Assembly (NCBI RefSeq): GCF_000428765.1
Contig: NZ_AUAO01000002.1
Span: 124,001-188,000, forward strand
Source: Brevundimonas aveniformis DSM 17977
GTDB lineage: Bacteria > Pseudomonadota > Alphaproteobacteria > Caulobacterales > Caulobacteraceae
Direction: 5' to 3'
DNA length: 64,000 nucleotides
The translations under genes were made by a program, and so were the position numbers. The notes beneath the pieces are model-generated. The model made no database searches, was not told the DNA's origin, and saw only the letters and a program-made list of their open reading frames with translations. How positions within the stretch are numbered: position 1 is the stretch's first letter; every line of letters starts with the position of its first letter. Below, piece by piece: positions 17,715 through 29,348 of this stretch.

Positions 17715-18124
17715 CTGAGGGCGGTACAGGTCGTCGGATCGCGCTCCGGCGCGGTCCAGGTCGCATCCCGTCCAACCCCTCTCAGATCGTATTGGCTGGA
17801 CCGGTACCAGATGCCGTCCGCGGCCCGCGCCTGGCGCAGGTCCACCGCGGTCCCATCGAGCATTCGCACAGTCGCCATTTCGCGCGGGTTGTCGAACACC
17901 ACCGACAGCCGCTCTCCGTTGATACAGGTGTATTCCGCCCGCACGATCCGGTTCGAGATGCGGTCCTGAATTTCGGCCCCGGTGCGCTGACGGGCGACAT
18001 CGGCTTCGACCGCACGGTCACGGGCTTCGGCCCCCGTCTCGGGCATTTCGTCGCGCGGGGCCCCTCCACAGGCCAATAAGGCGAACGGCATCAAGAGCGA
18101 CAGGACAAGCGGGACTGTTTTCAT
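17711..18124 (-). CDS. MliC-like lipoprotein
   Basis: A 137-residue putative lipoprotein: MKTVPLVLSLLMPFALLACGG contains a lipobox LLAC. The C-terminal domain (EYTCINGERLSVVFDN, then YRSSQYDLRGVGRDATW and a final Cys) matches the MliC/PliC fold of membrane-bound lysozyme inhibitors. The paired cysteines lie near residues 83 and 133. The expected role is protection of peptidoglycan from C-type lysozyme at the outer membrane; this is family-based inference. It is separated from tadA by only a few bases on the same strand and may share its transcript. Confidence 0.7.
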   Translation of the reverse strand: MKTVPLVLSLLMPFALLACGGAPRDEMPETGAEARDRAVEADVARQRTGAEIQDRISNRIVRAEYTCINGERLSVVFDNPREMATVRMLDGTAVDLRQARAADGIWYRSSQYDLRGVGRDATWTAPERDPTTCTALS

Positions 18125-18130
18125 CTGCGA

Positions 18131-18622
18131 TCAACGTCCGGCGGGGTCGGGCGTTCCCTTGCTGCGCCGCGCCCGAAAGAAGGATTTGAGTTGATCGGCG
18201 GCCTCGTCGGCCAGAACGCCGCCCAGCACGTCGGGACGCCAGTGACAGGTCGGTTGATCGAACACCCGCGCGCCGTGGATCACGCCGCCCCCCTTGGCGT
18301 CATCCGCGCCCCAGACGACCCGCCCGATCCGAGCCTGGCTGATCGCGCCGGCACACATCGCGCAGGGTTCCAGCGTCACATAGAGGGTCAGGCCGGTCAG
18401 CCGATAGTTCGCCTGCTTCTCAGCCGCCCGGCGCAGGGCGACGATTTCGGCGTGGGCAGTAGGGTCATGGCTGGCGACCGGCTGGTTCGCCCCCTCAGCG
18501 ACGATCTCGCCCGAGGCCGGATCGACGACAACGGCCCCGACCGGCACCTCTCCGGCCGCCCCGGCCTGCTGCGCCAGGTCGAGCGCGCGGCGCATGAAGA
18601 TCAGGTCGGCATCAGGGATCAT
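18131..18622 (-). CDS. tadA: tRNA(Arg) adenosine-34 deaminase TadA
   Basis: Converts A34 to inosine in tRNA-Arg(ACG). The zinc-binding motifs HAEIVALRRA and PCAMCAGAI are present, as is the GEVPVGAVVVD start of the fold. The reading frame is open upstream to 18784, but MIPDADLIFMRRALDLA at 18622 fits the family length (163 residues) and avoids overlap with the divergent pseudouridine synthase gene. ATG 18595 is a further option. Confidence 0.9.
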   Translation of the reverse strand: MIPDADLIFMRRALDLAQQAGAAGEVPVGAVVVDPASGEIVAEGANQPVASHDPTAHAEIVALRRAAEKQANYRLTGLTLYVTLEPCAMCAGAISQARIGRVVWGADDAKGGGVIHGARVFDQPTCHWRPDVLGGVLADEAADQLKSFFRARRSKGTPDPAGR

Positions 18623-18714
18623 TTGCCGTTTCTGTCCGGCTTTCGCGGCGAATGCCAGCCTGAGTGCGCGCGTCAGGCCTTCGCGCCCGGCCTCGCCTCG
18701 TGTATGGCGCGCGC

Positions 18715-20232
18715 ATGACAAAGCCGCCCGCCAAGACCTTCGGCCAAGGCAAGCCGCCCAGATCCGGCAAGCCGAAAGACACAACCCCCGCCGCCCCCGT
18801 TCGCAAGGAGCGCATTGCCAAGCGCCTGGCGCGCGCCGGCGTGGCCTCGCGCCGCGAGGTCGAGCGGCTGATTGGCCTCGGCCGGATTGCCGTCAATGGT
18901 CGGGTTCTGGATACCCCCGCCGTCCTGGTCAGCAGCCAGGATGTCGTCACCGTCGACGGCCGCCCGGTCGAGCGGCCCGAGGCCACGCGCGTCTGGCGTT
19001 TCCACAAGCCGGTGGGCCTGATCACGGCGGCGAAAGATCCTGCAGGTCGCCCCACGGTTTTCGATGCCTTGCCCGAAGGCATGCCGCGCGTCGTCAAGGT
19101 TGGCCGCCTGGACATCAACTCCGAGGGCCTGCTGCTCCTGACCAATGATGGTGAGCTGGCCCGTGCGCTTGAGTTGCCGTCGACCGGCTGGGTACGTCGC
19201 TATCGGGCCCGGGCGCGCGGCAAGGTCACCCAGGAAAAGCTGGATACCCTCAAGAACGGCATCGTCATCGAAGGCGTGCGCTATGGCCCCATCGAGGCGA
19301 CCCTGGACAAGGCCAAGGAGACATCAGCAGACGGCAAGGCTCCGGCCAATCTGTGGATTTCGGTGTCGCTGACCGAGGGCAAGAACCGTGAGGTCCGCAA
19401 GGTGCTCGAGCATCTGGGCGTGACGGTCAATCGCCTGATCCGCCTGTCCTACGGGCCGTTCCAGCTGGGCACGCTGGCCGAGAGCGAGGTGGCCGAGGTT
19501 GGTCCGCGCGTGATCCGCGAGCAGCTCGCCCAGATGATTCACCCCGAAAGCCTGCCGATGGGGGATGACGTCGAGCCTCTGTCCCCGACGAAGGGCAAGC
19601 GCCGCGAAGGCATGGCCGATCCGTCGATGAAGCCCTCCAAGGTTCGCGCCCATGCGGCCAGACAAGCGGCCCTGGTCGCCGGGATGGCCGAGAATGCTGA
19701 GCGCCGCCAACGTCGCAAGGAAGAAGGCGACCAGCCGCGTCGGGATTTCAAGGGCCGCGACGGCGATCGCCCGCGCCGCGATTTCAAACCCCGCGACGGC
19801 GAAGGATTCGGGGATCGACCCAAACGTGCCTTCCGCCCGCGTGATGGTGAGACGGGCGGCGACCGCCCCAAGCGCAGTTTCCGCCCGCGTGACGGTGAAG
19901 GCGGCGGGGACCGGCCCCAGCGATCCTATCGGCCGCGCGACGGTGAGGGATCTGGCGACCGTCCCAAGCGCGCCTTCAAGCCCCGGGACGGCGAACGGAG
20001 CGGGGATCGCCCGAAGCGTGACTTCAAGCCCCGGGATGGCGCAGGCGGTGCAGATCGTCCCAAACGCGATTTCAAGCCGCGCGACGGTGCGGGCGGCGGA
20101 GATCGTCCCCAGCGCGACTTCAAGCCGCGTGGCCCCGGTGGGCCGCGTTCCGGGCCGCGCTCAGGCCCTCGTCCCGGCGGTGGCAAGCCGGGCGGCGGGC
20201 GTCCGTCTGGCCCTCGCAAGCCCAGAAGTTAG
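18715..20232 (+). CDS. Pseudouridine synthase (RluB-type) with long basic repeat tail
   Basis: Predicted to make pseudouridine in 23S rRNA, probably U2605. The start chosen is ATG 18715 (MTKPPAKTFGQGKPP). An S4 RNA-binding domain (ERIAKRLARAGVASRREVERLI, about residues 30-51) is followed by the RsuA/RluB core with catalytic Asp in KVGRLDINSEGLLLLTNDG. After residue about 280 the protein continues for more than 200 residues as a repeated Arg/Lys/Asp/Gly sequence of the form DRPKRxFKPRDGxGxG, at least eight units. The tail is expected to be disordered and RNA-binding. The gene ends in a 4-nt overlap with the convergent CPBP protease gene. Confidence 0.88.
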   Translation: MTKPPAKTFGQGKPPRSGKPKDTTPAAPVRKERIAKRLARAGVASRREVERLIGLGRIAVNGRVLDTPAVLVSSQDVVTVDGRPVERPEATRVWRFHKPVGLITAAKDPAGRPTVFDALPEGMPRVVKVGRLDINSEGLLLLTNDGELARALELPSTGWVRRYRARARGKVTQEKLDTLKNGIVIEGVRYGPIEATLDKAKETSADGKAPANLWISVSLTEGKNREVRKVLEHLGVTVNRLIRLSYGPFQLGTLAESEVAEVGPRVIREQLAQMIHPESLPMGDDVEPLSPTKGKRREGMADPSMKPSKVRAHAARQAALVAGMAENAERRQRRKEEGDQPRRDFKGRDGDRPRRDFKPRDGEGFGDRPKRAFRPRDGETGGDRPKRSFRPRDGEGGGDRPQRSYRPRDGEGSGDRPKRAFKPRDGERSGDRPKRDFKPRDGAGGADRPKRDFKPRDGAGGGDRPQRDFKPRGPGGPRSGPRSGPRPGGGKPGGGRPSGPRKPRS

Positions 20233-21158
20233 AACAGGCGGGCGCGTCGTCGCGCCAGGACCTCAACGGCCAGCAGGACGACGATCAGGCTGACCGCCTG
20301 GAGGCCGAGGGCTTCCAGAGGGATATTCTGCCCAGGTATCGCCGCCTCTGAAATCGGGGCCTGCAACAGGGCGATGAACAGATTGTTGGCCAGATGGGCC
20401 CCGATGGCGAAGGCCAGGTTGCCCAGCCTGAGCGCCGCCCAGGCCCAGACCATGCCGGAGGCTGCGCGCGCGGCGAAGGCGACCGGGTCGGGGTCCAGGT
20501 GGATGGCGGAAAACAGCACGCCATTGACCAGCAAGATGACAATGAGGCTGCGGGTCAGGCTGCCCGTGACGCGCAACAGCACGCCTCGGAAGGCGATCTC
20601 TTCGGCCGCGGCGGCGACCAGCAATCCGGCCGTGACACCCGCAGCGTAGGTCAGACGCGCATCGAGTGTTTGTGCAGGATCCAGCAGGGGGCCAGGTCCA
20701 CCGCCGGGCTCCATCCATTCCATGACCGGCCAGAGAGCCAGGGCCACCAGAAACATGACGGCAAAGCCGGTCAGGAACAGGCCGAAACCGCCGCGAGGCC
20801 AAGGCCACAGGAAGGCTCCCGGACCCCGCCGGTAGACGATCATGGCGGCGACCAGCAGGGCCGATGCCAGGCTGAACAGCACAACGCCGAGGGTAGCAAC
20901 GAAGATGACTTCGTCCATCAGGCTCTGGGCTGTGTAGGCTCCGTCGAACATCTCGAGATTCAGCCAGCCTGCCTCGGAGCCCACTGTCGCCAGAGCCCCG
21001 AGCGCGACGGCGGCCCCGATCAACAGGGCTACCGCCAGCAGAACCAGCAGCAACAGCTTCAACCATGGACGCGGAGAGCGGGCTCCCTCGACATAGGGGC
21101 GGTCGCGCGCCTCACGCACGGCCTGGGACCAATGGTTCGGTGACAGAAGGTTCGCCAT
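20229..21158 (-). CDS. CPBP-family intramembrane protease
   Basis: A membrane protein of 309 residues when started at MANLLSPNHW (21158). About eight hydrophobic segments are visible. The CPBP/Abi motif 1, AAAEEIAFRGVLL, supplies the EExxxR residues, and the later motif AIGAHLANNLF supplies His and Asn. Family members are glutamyl intramembrane proteases related to Rce1; some mediate bacteriocin immunity. The substrate here is unknown. It is divergent from rsmD with 47 nt between the starts. Confidence 0.85.
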   Translation of the reverse strand: MANLLSPNHWSQAVREARDRPYVEGARSPRPWLKLLLLVLLAVALLIGAAVALGALATVGSEAGWLNLEMFDGAYTAQSLMDEVIFVATLGVVLFSLASALLVAAMIVYRRGPGAFLWPWPRGGFGLFLTGFAVMFLVALALWPVMEWMEPGGGPGPLLDPAQTLDARLTYAAGVTAGLLVAAAAEEIAFRGVLLRVTGSLTRSLIVILLVNGVLFSAIHLDPDPVAFAARAASGMVWAWAALRLGNLAFAIGAHLANNLFIALLQAPISEAAIPGQNIPLEALGLQAVSLIVVLLAVEVLARRRARLF

Positions 21159-21205
21159 GCCGGGACCGTTGCATCGGACCCCGCTTTCGGTCCAGAGGCT
21201 TCGCC

Positions 21206-21772
21206 ATGAGGATCGTCGGCGGACAGTTTCGTGGTCGGGCGTTGGTTGCGCCCGAAGGGCAGGGCACCCGGCCCACATCGGACCGGGCGCGCGAGGCGCT
21301 GTTCAACGTCCTGGCCCATGCGAGCTGGGCACCGGACCTGAACGGCGCACGGGTCATCGACCTGTTCGCCGGCTCGGGCGCCCTGGGCTTTGAGGCCATC
21401 AGCCGGGGCGCGAGCTTCTGTCTGTTCGTCGAGACCGACGATGACGCGCGCGGCTCGATCCGCGAGAATGCCGAAAACCTGGGCCTGTTCGGCAAGACCC
21501 GCGTGCATCGCCGCAGCGCGACCGACCTGGGCGTCCGGCCCGGCTCGGCCGGCGAGGCCTTCACCGTGGCCTTCCTCGATCCGCCCTACGGCAAGGGGCT
21601 GGGCGAACAGACCCTGACCAAGCTGATCGAGGGCGACTGGCTGGCGCCGGAAGCCGTTGTGGTGTTCGAGCGCGCGGCCGATGATCTGGACCTGCAAGCG
21701 CCCGGCTATCAGCTGGTCGATGAGCGCACCTGGGGCGCGGCGCGGGTGTGGTTTCTGAAAAAGTCGGCCTGA
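21206..21772 (+). CDS. rsmD: 16S rRNA (guanine-966-N2)-methyltransferase RsmD
   Basis: Methylates G966 of 16S rRNA. The start ATG 21206 gives MRIVGGQFRGRALVAPEG, the usual RsmD N-terminus, and a 188-residue protein. SAM-binding motif I (VIDLFAGSGALGFEAISRGA) and the catalytic DPPYGKGLG are present. Confidence 0.93.
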   Translation: MRIVGGQFRGRALVAPEGQGTRPTSDRAREALFNVLAHASWAPDLNGARVIDLFAGSGALGFEAISRGASFCLFVETDDDARGSIRENAENLGLFGKTRVHRRSATDLGVRPGSAGEAFTVAFLDPPYGKGLGEQTLTKLIEGDWLAPEAVVVFERAADDLDLQAPGYQLVDERTWGAARVWFLKKSA

Positions 21773-21839
21773 CGCATCCAAACCTGGGCGCGGCGGCGAT
21801 TAGGACCAGAGCGCGACGTCTCGCGCATGGAGCCATTGC

Positions 21840-22820
21840 ATGACCCACCTGACCCGGCGAGCCCTCGCCCTGTTCGCCGCCCTCGTGTCGCTGATCGCGA
21901 CACCGGCCCTGGCCCAGGAGGCCGAGGTCAGCGTGACCCCGGTGCCGGGCTTTCCCTACGCCAACCTCTAAGCGCCCGTCGGGGCCGAGCACCTGCCCGT
22001 GGTGGTGATCCTGCACGGGGCCGAGGGTGGGACCGACGCCAGCGACCGCTATGGACCGATCCTGGCGCGTCTCGGCTATGCCGTGGTCGGGCTGCCCTAC
22101 TATTCGCCGGACTGGGGCGACTATGGCCCGCCTCAGCCCCTGCCGGGGATCGCCGGCAGCTTTGTCGACATCCGCATCGACCAGCTGGCCGAGCTGCGCG
22201 ATGTGCTGGCCACCATGCCCCAGGCCGATGTCGAGCATTTCGGCCTGTTCGGGGCCTCCAAGGGCTCTGAGTTCGCCCTGATCGCGGCCAGCCGCTATCC
22301 GTGGATCGACGCGGTAGTGGCCTATACGCCGACCGATCTCGTCTGGGAGGGCTGGGGCCTGGAAACCATCGAGGCCGAAGGGACCCGCTCATCGTTTTCG
22401 TTCGAGGGGCAGGCGTTGCCGTTCATGCCCTATCGCGGCTTTGTCGAGGGGCTGCTGGCCGGGCCGGGTGTGGCCGATCTGCGCGCCATCCACGAGAATG
22501 GCCGGGCCGACCATCCTGAGCGCGAGGCCGTGGCCCGTATCCCGGTCGAGAATATTGCCGGCCGTTTGATCCTGATCGCCGGCGACCGCGATGGACAGTG
22601 GAACGCCGGCGACGCTGCGCGCGCCATCGTCCGCAGCCGTGAGGCGGCGGGTCTGGCCACCACCGCCCTGATCTATCCCGAGGCCGGCCACGATCTGGTC
22701 GGAGACGGTGGCCCGCGCGACAGCGGACGCAGCGGCGGCACGCCCGAAGCCAATGCGGCGGCCCGCGCCGAAGCCTGGCCCCAGGTGATCGCCTTCATGG
22801 CCGGGGCGCTCCAGCCCTGA
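21840..22820 (+). pseudogene. Dienelactone hydrolase-family protein interrupted by an in-frame stop
   Basis: ATG 21840 starts a signal peptide (MTHLTRRALALFAALVSLIA...ALAQ). The frame then reads GFPYANL and hits TAA at 21969-21971. It continues without shift as APVGAEHLPVVVILHGAEGG to the end. The downstream part has the alpha/beta-hydrolase elbow FGLFGASKGSEFAL and the closing PEAGHDLV. A single base change (TAC to TAA, Tyr to stop) explains the break. A GTG at 21999 could start a leaderless-export fragment of 273 residues, but without the signal peptide. A sequencing error is also possible. Confidence 0.8.
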
Positions 22821-22833
22821 AGTGCTTGCCTCT

Positions 22834-22866
22834 CGTCATGCGGCGGGCCATGACCGCCGCATGACG
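22834..22866 (+). terminator. Hairpin between the hydrolase pseudogene and thiD
   Basis: A perfect 13-bp stem, cgtcatgcggcgg (22834-22846) and its complement (22854-22866), with a 7-nt loop, lies 13 nt after the pseudogene stop and ends 23 nt before thiD. No T-run follows. It could be a terminator or a barrier to read-through into thiD. Confidence 0.5.
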
Positions 22867-22889
22867 ATCTCGCCGCAAAGCGCCGCCCG

Positions 22890-25705
<2,816 letters not shown>

Positions 25706-25719
25706 TCCCGGAGCCGACC

Positions 25720-26142
25720 ATGAGCCAGCTGCACCCCGCCGTCGTCCTGTCGATGCAGACCTGGCATCGGATGATCGAGACGCGCGACCTGTCCGACCTG
25801 CCGTCGATTGTGCACCCGGACGCGACCTTCCGCTCGCCCATGGCCTTCAAGCCCTATCAGTCGCGCGAGGCAGTGGTGCTGATCCTGTCGACCGTGATCA
25901 CCATCTTCGAGAACTTCGAATACCACCGCCAGTTCGCCACTGAAGACGGTCTGAATGTCGCGCTCGAATTCAGCGCCGATGTCGGGGACAAGTCCCTGAA
26001 AGGCATCGACATGATCCGCTTCGACGAAGACGGCCTGATCACCGACTTCGAGGTGATGATCCGGCCACTCAATGGCCTTCAGGCGCTGGGCACCGAGATG
26101 GGCGCGCGGCTGGCGCAGTATCTGCCGGCGTATAAGGGGTAG
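25720..26142 (+). CDS. NTF2/SnoaL-like domain protein
   Basis: A 140-residue small-domain protein of the NTF2-like superfamily. It has the typical start helix (VVLSMQTWHRMIETRDL), the HPDATFRSPM strand and a terminal LNGLQALGTEMGARLA helix. Such proteins act as ketosteroid-isomerase-like enzymes or ligand-binding partners. The 14-nt spacing from the dienoyl-CoA reductase suggests a linked role in acyl or enone metabolism, which is inference. Confidence 0.75.
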   Translation: MSQLHPAVVLSMQTWHRMIETRDLSDLPSIVHPDATFRSPMAFKPYQSREAVVLILSTVITIFENFEYHRQFATEDGLNVALEFSADVGDKSLKGIDMIRFDEDGLITDFEVMIRPLNGLQALGTEMGARLAQYLPAYKG

Positions 26143-26148
26143 CAGCCC

Positions 26149-26287
26149 CCCTTTCGTCATCCTCCGACAAGCCGCCCTGGCGGCGCAGATCGGTGGATCC
26201 AGGGTGCCTGACCTGGGTGTGCTCAGGCGTGGCCCCTTGTCTGGATCCCCCGGTCGAGACGCGCGCGCCGGAGGATGACGAAAGGGG
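26149..26287 (+). repeat. Imperfect palindromic element
   Basis: This fills the gap between the NTF2-like and nucleotidyltransferase genes. The ends ctttcgtcatcctccg and cggaggatgacgaaag are inverted. The interior holds further half-palindromes (ccttgtctggatccc). The outer tcgtcatcctc theme resembles the dnaE2 insertion. Confidence 0.7.
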
Positions 26288-26390
26288 ACGTCCACCGTGG
26301 ACCGATCCTCCGACATTTTCACCGTGGAAACGCGCCCCTCCAGCGGCGACGCCCTTGGCCCGGAGAGGTCGTCCCCGCTAGACAGTGGCC

Positions 26391-26963
26391 ATGACCCCTG
26401 CACGTGCCGACGACCTCGCTGACATCCTTCGCGCCAGCCCGGATGTCATGCACGTCCTGACCACCATGCGGGCCTTGCGTCTGCCGGACTGGCGGCTGTT
26501 CTCCGGCGCGGTCTATCAGACGGTGTGGAACCACCAGACCGGGCGCGGTCCGGCCTATGGGCTGAAGGACTTCGACATCGGCTATTTCGACCCGGATACC
26601 TCCTGGGACGCCGAGGATGTGTTTATCAAACGGGTCGCAGAGGCGTTCGACGAGCCGTTCCGCTCAACGGTGGAAGTCCGCAATCAGGCGCGGGTGCATC
26701 TGTGGTTCCAGGGCCGGTTCGGCGAGCCCTATGAACCCCTGGCAAATACGGATGAGGCCCTGTCGCGGTTCGTCTGCCCGGCCTTTGCGGTGGGGGTGCG
26801 GCTGGAGGATGACGATACGATCTCGGTCGCGGCCCCTTTTGGTCTGGACGACGTGTTCGACATGGTGCTGAGGCCCAATCCGAACCGGAGGGAGGCGAAG
26901 GGCTGGGCGCGGGTGACCGCCTCGGCGCAAGGCCGCTGGCCGGAGTGCCGGATCCTTAGCTGA
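26391..26963 (+). CDS. Nucleotidyltransferase-family protein (DUF925-like)
   Basis: From ATG 26391 the product has 190 residues. GLKDFDIGYFDPDTSWDAED (about residues 56-75) matches the DxDxxYFD core of the DUF925 nucleotidyltransferase-like family. LFSGAVYQTVWN precedes it and is also conserved. Neither substrate nor partner is known. Its 3' end overlaps the convergent gene by 8 nt. Confidence 0.75.
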   Translation: MTPARADDLADILRASPDVMHVLTTMRALRLPDWRLFSGAVYQTVWNHQTGRGPAYGLKDFDIGYFDPDTSWDAEDVFIKRVAEAFDEPFRSTVEVRNQARVHLWFQGRFGEPYEPLANTDEALSRFVCPAFAVGVRLEDDDTISVAAPFGLDDVFDMVLRPNPNRREAKGWARVTASAQGRWPECRILS

Positions 26964-27762
26964 GCGCGCGGGCGACCCGGGCTGAGGAGGGCCGGCCGGC
27001 CGCCCCCAGACGCGGTGAGACGGTCAGCAGCAGCGTCTCACCATTTCGCCGGACATCCGGTCCAGGCCCCGAAGAAATCAGGATGGAACGCAGACCCGAC
27101 ATCCGCTCCCGCCCGCTGCGGGTTCCGGCCAGACGCGCGATCCCGTCCACCGCCACCGTGGCGGCATCGCCGTAAACATCGCTGGCCGCAGGATCCACCG
27201 CGCGGGCGGTGATTTCGAAGTCCTGGCCGATCGCCTGTCCGGCCCGCACGGATTCCCGCATGAAATGGCGCAGGAGAAAGCGGATGTCGTGCTCGGGAAG
27301 GTTCAGACGGCGTGCTTCACCGGCAACCGCGCAGGGCAGGCCGTTCGGCGCGGCACCGGTATAGAGGGTCACCCCGCCCAGACGGGTTGTGCGCAACATC
27401 ACCTCGCCGACGTCATTGCGATAGTAGATGTCGCCGCGCAGGCCCGCCGAGGGGCGCAGGACCCAGATCTCGTTGGACCCGTCGAATCGCAACAGGGGAC
27501 GATTGCTGGTTTGATCCAGAACAAAGTCCGGCCCGCCTTGGCTGGAGAAGCGCACCACCGCGACCTCGCGGTACTGTGTGCGTGGCCCCAGGATACGGTC
27601 GCGCAGGGATTGTTGCTGCTGGTTGGATATGGTGGTCCACAAGGCGTCGATCTGGCCCTGAAGATCCAGGCCATCGGCGCGCACAGGCGTCGCCACCGAC
27701 CCGATTGAGCAAGCAATCAGGACCGCGAGGAACCAGATGTTTCTCGGGGACTTTCCGACCAT
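26956..27762 (-). CDS. Secreted protein, possibly DUF4908 family
   Basis: A 268-residue protein with a signal peptide (NIWFLAVLIACSIGSVATPVRA). The mature part has no transmembrane segment. The middle (PNGLPCAVAGEARRL and the FLLRHFMRESVRAGQAIG helix) and the terminal strands (TLLLTVSPRLGAAGRPSSARVARAL) suggest a globular periplasmic domain seen in Caulobacterales. Assignment to DUF4908 is from memory of the family and not certain. No function can be given. The stop overlaps the nucleotidyltransferase gene in convergent orientation. Confidence 0.65.
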   Translation of the reverse strand: MVGKSPRNIWFLAVLIACSIGSVATPVRADGLDLQGQIDALWTTISNQQQQSLRDRILGPRTQYREVAVVRFSSQGGPDFVLDQTSNRPLLRFDGSNEIWVLRPSAGLRGDIYYRNDVGEVMLRTTRLGGVTLYTGAAPNGLPCAVAGEARRLNLPEHDIRFLLRHFMRESVRAGQAIGQDFEITARAVDPAASDVYGDAATVAVDGIARLAGTRSGRERMSGLRSILISSGPGPDVRRNGETLLLTVSPRLGAAGRPSSARVARALS

Positions 27763-27828
27763 TCTCGGATCAGTGCACGCTCAGCGAGGCAGATTTGCGG
27801 CGGTGCGGCGCCTTGCCTCAGGCGTGTC

Positions 27829-28554
27829 TCAGCCCAGCATGTACTGGCCACCGTTCACCGACAGGGTCGAGCCGGTGATGAAGCTGGCGTCGTCGCGCAC
27901 CAGGAAGGCCACGACGGCGGCGATTTCCTCGGCCTCGCCCAGACGTGACACCGGGATCGCCCCCACGATCGAGGCCATGACGTTCTCGGGAATGGAATCC
28001 ATCATTTCGGTATTGATATAGCCGGGTGCCACACAGTTCACCGTGATCCCCTTGCGCGCATTCTCCTGGGCCAGGGCCTTGGTGAAGCCGATCATGCCGG
28101 CCTTGGCGGCGGAATAGTTGGTCTGGCCCGCCTGGCCCTTCTGACCGTTGATCGAGCTGATGTTGACGATGCGCCCGAAATTGCGGTCGCGCATTCCCTC
28201 GATGACCTGGCGGGTCATGTTGAACAGGCTGTCCATATTGACGCTGACGACCTGGCTCCACTGGTCCGGCGACATCTTGTGGAAAAAGCCGTCGCGGGTG
28301 ATGCCGGCATTGTTGACCAGGATCTCGACCGGTCCGAACCGTTCCTCGACCTCGGCAACGGCCCGCTGACAGTCCTCGAACTTCCCGACGTTGCCCTTGA
28401 CCACCATGATGTCCAGCTCTTCGGCGGTGGCGCGCGCGGCGTCGTCATTGCCCGAATAACCGGCGGCGACGTTAAAGCCGTCGGCCTTCAGGCGCGCCGA
28501 GATCGAGCGGCCAATACCGCGGGTTCCACCGGTGACGAGGGCTGTGCGAGCCAT
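27829..28554 (-). CDS. phaB: Acetoacetyl-CoA reductase PhaB
   Basis: NADPH-dependent short-chain dehydrogenase that makes (R)-3-hydroxybutyryl-CoA for polyhydroxybutyrate. The 241-residue protein has the cofactor loop VTGGTRGIGRSISARL, the NNAGITRDGFFHKM segment typical of PhaB, and the catalytic Ser and Tyr-x-x-x-Lys (NISSINGQKGQ, TNYSAAKAG). phaA lies upstream on the same strand, but a peptidase gene sits between them. Confidence 0.93.
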   Translation of the reverse strand: MARTALVTGGTRGIGRSISARLKADGFNVAAGYSGNDDAARATAEELDIMVVKGNVGKFEDCQRAVAEVEERFGPVEILVNNAGITRDGFFHKMSPDQWSQVVSVNMDSLFNMTRQVIEGMRDRNFGRIVNISSINGQKGQAGQTNYSAAKAGMIGFTKALAQENARKGITVNCVAPGYINTEMMDSIPENVMASIVGAIPVSRLGEAEEIAAVVAFLVRDDASFITGSTLSVNGGQYMLG

Positions 28555-28652
28555 GGGGTTTCCTCTCTGTCCTTGAAAGCGTCTCTGACGGACGCGTGTT
28601 CTATGAATGCCTTAGCGTGCGCGGCGGTGACGGGGAAGGTCCGATTCACCAC

Positions 28653-29348
28653 TCAGTTGAAATCGATGTGCAGATGGTCGTCGTGCCGCGCCGCCTGGCA
28701 GCCGGCAAAGCGCAGCTTGCTCTCTCCGTCGAGGTTCCAGCGGTGCTCCAGATGGGGCTCAATGAGAATTCGACGAACGCGGGGGTCGGCGGCGAAAAGC
28801 TCGGTCAGGGCGCGGCTACGCGCATCATCCAGCCGCCAGGCGCGATCCGCAGGCGGGTCCTGGTCGTCGTTCGGACGGTCAATGCCGCGACACGGTTGGG
28901 GGTCGCCGGGGCGGGGCGGCTCATAGTTGCCATAGCCATTTCGGCGGCTGCCCGGTGGCGGGCCATGGATAGGCCTGCCGTCCAGGGCGGAGTAGAACAA
29001 GGACACGTCCACCTGGCGGCCGTCGCCATGGCTGAGGTGGGGCTCAAACGGGACGATGCCGTCCGGGCCTGACGCGTCCATGAAGATCAGCCGGGTCCCC
29101 GGAAATCGGCGGGCCACTTCACGCGCGGCCTCAACCATGGCCGCGCGGGCCTCGGGCCTGACGTAGACGCGATCCCGCGAGCAGTAGAAGGGATGGGCCG
29201 GGCCCATGGGTTCCGACCCGTCACACGGCAGGGGCACCAGACCGGCCGGGCTCTGGCTCGACGCCCTCCCAGCGTCCGCCTTCAGCGCCGTCTCGGCCTG
29301 GCAACCGCCCAGCAGAACCAGGCCGACTAGGAGGGCCCCGGCCCTCAC
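28653..29348 (-). CDS. LAS-type (M74/MepA-like) peptidase lipoprotein
   Basis: The GTG at 29348 overlaps the phaA stop as GTGA and yields 231 residues starting [17 protein letters not shown], with a lipobox LGGC; the frame is also open to 29393. [14 protein letters not shown] (HxxGxxxD) and the C-terminal [10 protein letters not shown] (HxH) supply the zinc ligands of the LAS peptidase fold, as in penicillin-insensitive murein endopeptidase. The region between is short. It is predicted to cut peptidoglycan from the periplasmic side. The position between phaA and phaB is unusual. Confidence 0.7.
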   Translation of the reverse strand: MRAGALLVGLVLLGGCQAETALKADAGRASSQSPAGLVPLPCDGSEPMGPAHPFYCSRDRVYVRPEARAAMVEAAREVARRFPGTRLIFMDASGPDGIVPFEPHLSHGDGRQVDVSLFYSALDGRPIHGPPPGSRRNGYGNYEPPRPGDPQPCRGIDRPNDDQDPPADRAWRLDDARSRALTELFAADPRVRRILIEPHLEHRWNLDGESKLRFAGCQAARHDDHLHIDFN

